The position numbers and the translations under genes are program-made. This document shows, one piece after another, positions 60,369-64,000 of a stretch of DNA of 64,000 bases. The stretch is from ZC4RG29 sp035304385 (GTDB lineage Bacteria; Bacteroidota; Bacteroidia; Cytophagales; Cyclobacteriaceae), in NCBI GenBank assembly GCA_035304385.1, contig DATGQD010000018.1, positions 27,578 to 91,577 on the forward strand. The letters are read 5' to 3'. The notes beneath the pieces are model-generated. The model ran no database searches, was not told where the DNA came from, and saw nothing but the letters and a program-made list of their open reading frames with translations. Each line of letters starts with the position of its first letter. Positions within the stretch are counted from its first letter, which is position 1.

Positions 60369-62525
60369 ATGAAAAAATATATAGTACTACTCCTCGTGAC
60401 GACGCTGGCCACATCCTGCCAGGATTTCCTGGAGGAAAAACAGGTGTCGTCCCTTACGCAGGACTTCTATAATACAGAAGGAGGGCTGGATACATTCATC
60501 AAAGGGCTCTACGTGTACGCGCGGGTCAAGCATGAATGGGATGCCAACGGTGCAAAGCTCATGGAGCCGGAAACCGACGCGTATATGCATTCAAATGGTA
60601 CGCTGGCACGCTACCAGGCCGGCGCTTACGGTAACGACGTAAGCACCATCGCAGGCAACATGAACAATTTCCTTGGAGCGGCTAATTCAAGTTATGCTCC
60701 CATGGGCACTTACCCTCACATCAACAACTGTAATATTGCTCTTGACATCCTGGACAACCTAAAGCCAGGGCGCTTTGGAACCGACGAGGCCTATAACAAA
60801 GCACGAAAAGCAGAAGTACTGTTCCTTCGTGCATGGGCCTACTACCTGGTCTCGAATCAATTGGGTGACGTCCCGCTTCTGCTAACGCCCAGGCGTGAGG
60901 ACAACGGAATCTATTACTTTCCGAAGTCATCGATTGAGGATGTTTACAAGCGGATCATCGCGGACGTGCGTTTCGCCTACGATAACTTGCCCGAAACGCA
61001 AAGCGACCGTGGCCGGGTCACTAAATGGGCCGCGGGTCACTTCCTGGCGAAGTTGTATCTGAATCGCGCCCAGGCCGCAGCGTTCCAAAATGGCCCACAG
61101 CACCTCGCCATGTTGTACAAGGGCAATGTATCGACCGATTTGGATTCTGTCATCTACCTGACGACCGAAGTGATCAACGCTATGGGTGGACCTGGCGGGC
61201 TGGCACCCGATTACTGGACGCTCTTCGATCCGAAGGTTTCGGAGAGCTCACCGCATAGTGAAGTGCTTTGGGCGGCACAGTTTGATATTAACACCTCCCT
61301 CAATGGCCGTTTCGGTGGAAACCGGTCGTGCAACTATCACACAGGCGACTACACGTTCCAAACAGGCGTAACTCGGGCAATGGCCTACGGACGTCCCTTC
61401 GGAACCTACAAGCCTACCGACTGGGCATACGACAACTTCCGCGACAAGGTGAACGACTCGCGTTATTACAAGACGTTCCAGTACGAATACATCGGGAACC
61501 TCACAGGAAACGCCAACACGTCTTACACCTGGTCACAAGCGGCCGCAGACTGGTGGAATGCCAATAAGCCGGCCGGAGAACCAGCGGTTGCCGCCGACCA
61601 AAAGCGTATTCAAATGGGCAAACGGGCTCTCACCTATCTGGAGAACCATAAGGACGAAGCGCTAGACTCGGCCATGGTCATGAGCCAACCCTACCAGTTC
61701 ATGGTCCGCTGGATTCAGTCTTCCAAAACAGGTAACTACTACTATCGGGTTTTTATCGACGGCTCGAGCATGGGTCTTGCTACGACGAGGACGGCGCCGT
61801 ACTTGTCATCCAAAAAATTCGTGGATCCAACCCGGGGCGGCAGCGCCAGCGAATCCAATTTCAATAGCGAAGCCGGAACGCGCGATGCTATTCTCATGCG
61901 CCTCGCAGAAACGTTTATGATCCGGGCTGAGGCCTACGGGCGTCAGGGTCAGTACGCTCTGGCAGTCGATGATATCAATGTCCTCCGCCAGCGCGCTGCC
62001 TACAAAGGGGGCGAAAGCCGCCCGTCGGTACTGGTGCAGTGGGAACCCCAGGCCGCGTCATTACCGGCAGAGGAACAGGTTGAGCCGTACGTTGTGTCGG
62101 CAAGTACATTCGACGCTATCAAGGTAACGGAAAACCACTTTACGCCGGGCACACCCGAAGCCGAAAACGAGGGCTACATTCCTACTGTTGCAACTAAAGA
62201 GGACATGTTCATCCATTTCATTTACAATGAAAAGGCACGGGAGTTTCTGTCGGAAGGCCTCCGGTGGGAAGACTTGCACAATGCGGGAATCCTATACGAA
62301 CGCACAATCTACAGCAACCAGATGGCGTCTCCTATGACAGCGTTATGGCCAATGGCCACGAACACTGAGAATGGAAACGGCCAGGATGGCAACGGAAAGG
62401 GGCAGATGCAGCAACATCACACCTTCCGGCCATGGCCGAACCAGTATCTGTCGCTACTTACCGATGAAAACGGAAACCCGCTCGACGAAGAAGCGCGATC
62501 GCAATACCAAAACCCGGGCTATTGA
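60369..62525 (+). CDS. SusD/RagB family ligand-binding surface lipoprotein
   Basis: 718 residues, long for the family. Lipoprotein signal to Cys17 (TLATSC). The N-terminal TPR-type scaffold includes LFLRAWAYYLVSNQLGDVPL, then RGRVTKWAAGHFLAKLYLNR; the C-terminal part holds AETFMIRAEAYGRQGQYALA, VDDINVLRQRAAY and NEKAREFLSEGLRWEDLHN. It is the substrate lid of the SusC channel. The frame is open 12 codons further upstream into the susC end; the lipoprotein signal fixes the start. A strong terminator follows. Confidence 0.94.
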   Translation: MKKYIVLLLVTTLATSCQDFLEEKQVSSLTQDFYNTEGGLDTFIKGLYVYARVKHEWDANGAKLMEPETDAYMHSNGTLARYQAGAYGNDVSTIAGNMNNFLGAANSSYAPMGTYPHINNCNIALDILDNLKPGRFGTDEAYNKARKAEVLFLRAWAYYLVSNQLGDVPLLLTPRREDNGIYYFPKSSIEDVYKRIIADVRFAYDNLPETQSDRGRVTKWAAGHFLAKLYLNRAQAAAFQNGPQHLAMLYKGNVSTDLDSVIYLTTEVINAMGGPGGLAPDYWTLFDPKVSESSPHSEVLWAAQFDINTSLNGRFGGNRSCNYHTGDYTFQTGVTRAMAYGRPFGTYKPTDWAYDNFRDKVNDSRYYKTFQYEYIGNLTGNANTSYTWSQAAADWWNANKPAGEPAVAADQKRIQMGKRALTYLENHKDEALDSAMVMSQPYQFMVRWIQSSKTGNYYYRVFIDGSSMGLATTRTAPYLSSKKFVDPTRGGSASESNFNSEAGTRDAILMRLAETFMIRAEAYGRQGQYALAVDDINVLRQRAAYKGGESRPSVLVQWEPQAASLPAEEQVEPYVVSASTFDAIKVTENHFTPGTPEAENEGYIPTVATKEDMFIHFIYNEKAREFLSEGLRWEDLHNAGILYERTIYSNQMASPMTALWPMATNTENGNGQDGNGKGQMQQHHTFRPWPNQYLSLLTDENGNPLDEEARSQYQNPGY

Positions 62526-62549
62526 TACGTGTATTGGTAGGGTTAGCAA

Positions 62550-62580
62550 GGGCCACCTCAGACGGTGGCCCATTTTTTTT
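62550..62580 (+). terminator. Rho-independent terminator of the SusCD operon
   Basis: GGGCCACC, loop TCAGAC, GGTGGCCC, then A and eight T, 25 bases after the SusD stop. Confidence 0.85.
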
Positions 62581-62607
62581 ATAAGCGCCGAGGGCCGGAG
62601 GACTGCA

Positions 62608-63477
62608 TCATTCCTCCACCAGGAAGCTGGGGTCGATGCGGTAACGGTCGAAGCGGGTGAGATCGTTCTGTTCAATAATCGTCCGGAGTTGACGGATATA
62701 GTCCGTCCCTCTTTCGGAATAACGCCCGAGGTGTGTCAGGAGATGGTAGGGATCGTTCGTGTCCATTCGCGCCTTGCGCAAGCTCATATACGCCCGTGCT
62801 GAGCCCAGCGTTCTGAAATAGTCTTGAACAGACTGCGCGAAGTTATCGTAAGACCTGACATAAATTTCCATACTGTCCCTCATCGAGCCGGCTCTAATTC
62901 TGGGTTCATCGGGATTGTACGACCAGATGCCAAACACATTATTCGCTTCAAGAAAAAATCGTGACCTCCCCCAACCCGTTTCTACCGCGGCCTGTGCCAG
63001 TACGATGCTGTTGGGAAGTGTCATCATCCGTGTAAGGAGGCTTTCCAGATTGGATGCGTGGTACCTGGCTTTCTGTGACTCATAGAACGCGCTATCCCGC
63101 TTCGTCCACCGCTCCTTGGTAAGCAAGTGGTTCACCCGGGTCAAATCCTGCTCAAGTGTGTGTTTCACGACCAGGATGGAGGGCAGCAACGCGGCGATGA
63201 ACAGTCTCTTGTTCTGCTCTGGGTTGAGGCTTTCGAATCCTGAGATATGGCTGTAAAGAACAGGCTGTACGAGGGAATCATTGATCGGAATGATCTGGCC
63301 GAGGGAATCGACCCGGACTTCCACTGTCCTTAAAGCGTACGTCCGGATGCCCTCTTCTTCGGAATAGACATGGATCAAAACGGCGAAGGTAAGCGCCGCA
63401 ACGAGCAGGCCTGACAGCCAGCGTACATCGACAGGCCGGGACTCACCGGACGGTACCCCTCCTGAGACGTCTTCCAT
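62608..63477 (-). CDS. Bax-like glucosaminidase domain protein
   Basis: 289 residues. A membrane anchor (WLSGLLVAALTFAVLIHVYS, about 20-39) and then a peptidoglycan N-acetylglucosaminidase domain of the Bax/GH73 type: SIVLAQAAVETGWGRSRFFL with catalytic Glu166, NNVFGIWSYNPDEPRIRAGS and YDNFAQSVQDYFRTLGSARA. It should trim the cell wall from the periplasmic face. It converges with SusCD and is divergent from the antitoxin gene. No partner hydrolase. Confidence 0.88.
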   Translation of the reverse strand: MEDVSGGVPSGESRPVDVRWLSGLLVAALTFAVLIHVYSEEEGIRTYALRTVEVRVDSLGQIIPINDSLVQPVLYSHISGFESLNPEQNKRLFIAALLPSILVVKHTLEQDLTRVNHLLTKERWTKRDSAFYESQKARYHASNLESLLTRMMTLPNSIVLAQAAVETGWGRSRFFLEANNVFGIWSYNPDEPRIRAGSMRDSMEIYVRSYDNFAQSVQDYFRTLGSARAYMSLRKARMDTNDPYHLLTHLGRYSERGTDYIRQLRTIIEQNDLTRFDRYRIDPSFLVEE

Positions 63478-63569
63478 AGTACGAAGATACAGAACAGATA
63501 TTTATCCGTCGGAATACGTATGTTTTGTAATTATAAATTATATTTATATATAACACTTACATCTATTAT
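63478..63569 (+). promoter_or_regulatory. A+T-rich control region of the toxin-antitoxin module
   Basis: The 92-base gap before the antitoxin ATG has overlapping AT-rich repeats (AATTATAAATTATATTTATA near 63528-63548) of the kind used as RHH antitoxin operators. No exact -7 consensus is found. The role as operator is inferred. Confidence 0.35.
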
Positions 63570-63803
63570 ATGGCAACATTCACCAGCAGCCTCCCGGATG
63601 ATCTGTTGAAACAACTTACGGAAAAGGCAAAGGCGCTTTCGCTGCCGAAGAATAAACTTATTGAGACTGCGCTTCGATTGTACCTGGAGCACCTCGACAG
63701 GGCTGAATACAGAAAGTCCTATAAAATGGCCTCCGAAGACGAAGACATTCTGACTGTCGCTGAAGAAGGCATGCAAGACTACCTGAAACAACTTGAGAAG
63801 TGA
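63570..63803 (+). CDS. Ribbon-helix-helix antitoxin, MazE/CopG type
   Basis: 77 residues. The N-terminal half, MATFTSSLPDDLLKQLTEKA followed by KNKLIETALRLYLEHL, is a ribbon-helix-helix DNA-binding fold; the acidic C-terminal half (KMASEDEDILTVAEEGMQDY) would cover the toxin. It overlaps the toxin gene by 4 bases, so they are coupled, and the protein likely represses its own promoter. Confidence 0.85.
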   Translation: MATFTSSLPDDLLKQLTEKAKALSLPKNKLIETALRLYLEHLDRAEYRKSYKMASEDEDILTVAEEGMQDYLKQLEK

Positions 63804-64000
63804 AACAGGGCGAAATCTGGTATGCCAACCTCAATCCCTCAAATGGCAGTGAACAGGCTGGGTTCCGACCGGTCGTGATCGTAAGTGGCAATCTGCTGAA
63901 TGAGCTCCTTCCAGTGGTCATTGTCATGCCCTTAACCACAAAAGTCAAAAGGTATAAGGGTAACCCTATTCTACAGCCAACGAAATCGAATGGACTGAAA
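63800..64000 (+). CDS. mazF: MazF/PemK family endoribonuclease toxin, N-terminal part (partial)
   Basis: The first 67 codons are visible before the window ends. It starts with GTG, overlapping the antitoxin TGA (GTGA). The sequence KQGEIWYANLNPSNGSEQAG, then FRPVVIVSGNLLNE and IVMPLTTKVKRYKGNPIL, matches the SH3-like start of MazF/PemK mRNA interferases. Arg in FRPVVIVS is the conserved active-region residue. The C-terminal part lies outside. Confidence 0.88.
   Translation, partial: MKQGEIWYANLNPSNGSEQAGFRPVVIVSGNLLNELLPVVIVMPLTTKVKRYKGNPILQPTKSNGLK

Overview
The window is a stretch of ordinary, gene-dense chromosome from a Bacteroidota bacterium, most likely of the Cytophagales (relatives of Chryseolinea or Ohtaekwangia would fit). 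The clues are a type 9 secretion (T9SS) cargo with a gliding-motility C-terminal domain, the T9SS regulator PorX, a SusC/SusD pair, an LpxC-FabZ fusion, families largely confined to this phylum (DUF4290, DUF3822, DUF4296, DUF3109), and repeated TAnnTTTG -7 promoter elements, some with a TTG/TTTG -33 box 19-21 bases upstream. Base composition is moderately G+C-rich. No rRNA, tRNA, CRISPR array, insertion sequence or prophage was seen. Genus-level placement is inference. Layout: 0-9.3 kb is housekeeping (end of accB, accC, DUF3109, a PcrA/UvrD helicase, DUF4290, murA, exonuclease III, a 50-residue basic protein, hisS). 9.4-15 kb holds a T9SS cargo, a YbaB-like protein, a glycosyltransferase, a PspC protein and a large OmpA/TPR-type lipoprotein. 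15.1-20.2 kb has a pyruvate dehydrogenase beta subunit, a Tat-exported DsrE-like protein, and a leftward fahA / flavin reductase / TsdA-like dihaem cytochrome group. 20.3-24.4 kb encodes an RNA m5C methyltransferase and valS; the leftward run porX-tsaE-ald follows. 27.8-33.1 kb runs rightward through an HD protein and the lipid A genes lpxD, lpxC/fabZ, lpxA, then an orphan ABC ATPase. 33-41 kb has a lipocalin-like lipoprotein, mutS2 with a DUF4296 lipoprotein, a shortened Bat (VWA/DUF58) operon and a GH3-family enzyme. 41-47 kb has a PLP-binding protein, DUF423, DUF1573, two Nudix proteins, a pilin-like membrane protein paired with DUF3822, coaD and pyrE. 47-50.5 kb is a compact leftward operon: sulfite reductase carrying a HEPN-like tail plus two siroheme-synthesis genes. 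50.7-57 kb is mostly envelope: lipoproteins, an FkbM methyltransferase, two glycosyltransferases and a beta-barrel. 57-62.5 kb is SusC/SusD; a Bax-like glucosaminidase and the start of a MazEF-type toxin-antitoxin module close the window. The least explained parts are the pilin-like/DUF3822 pair near 43.3-45.0 kb (it resembles an inner-membrane pilus or type II secretion assembly pair by fold pattern), the DsrE/TsdA sulfur neighbourhood near 16-18 kb, the sulfite reductase-HEPN fusion near 48.3-50.5 kb, the OmpA/TPR lipoprotein at 13-15 kb, and two dispersed intergenic repeat families. MurA carries Asp where most bacteria have the fosfomycin-target Cys.
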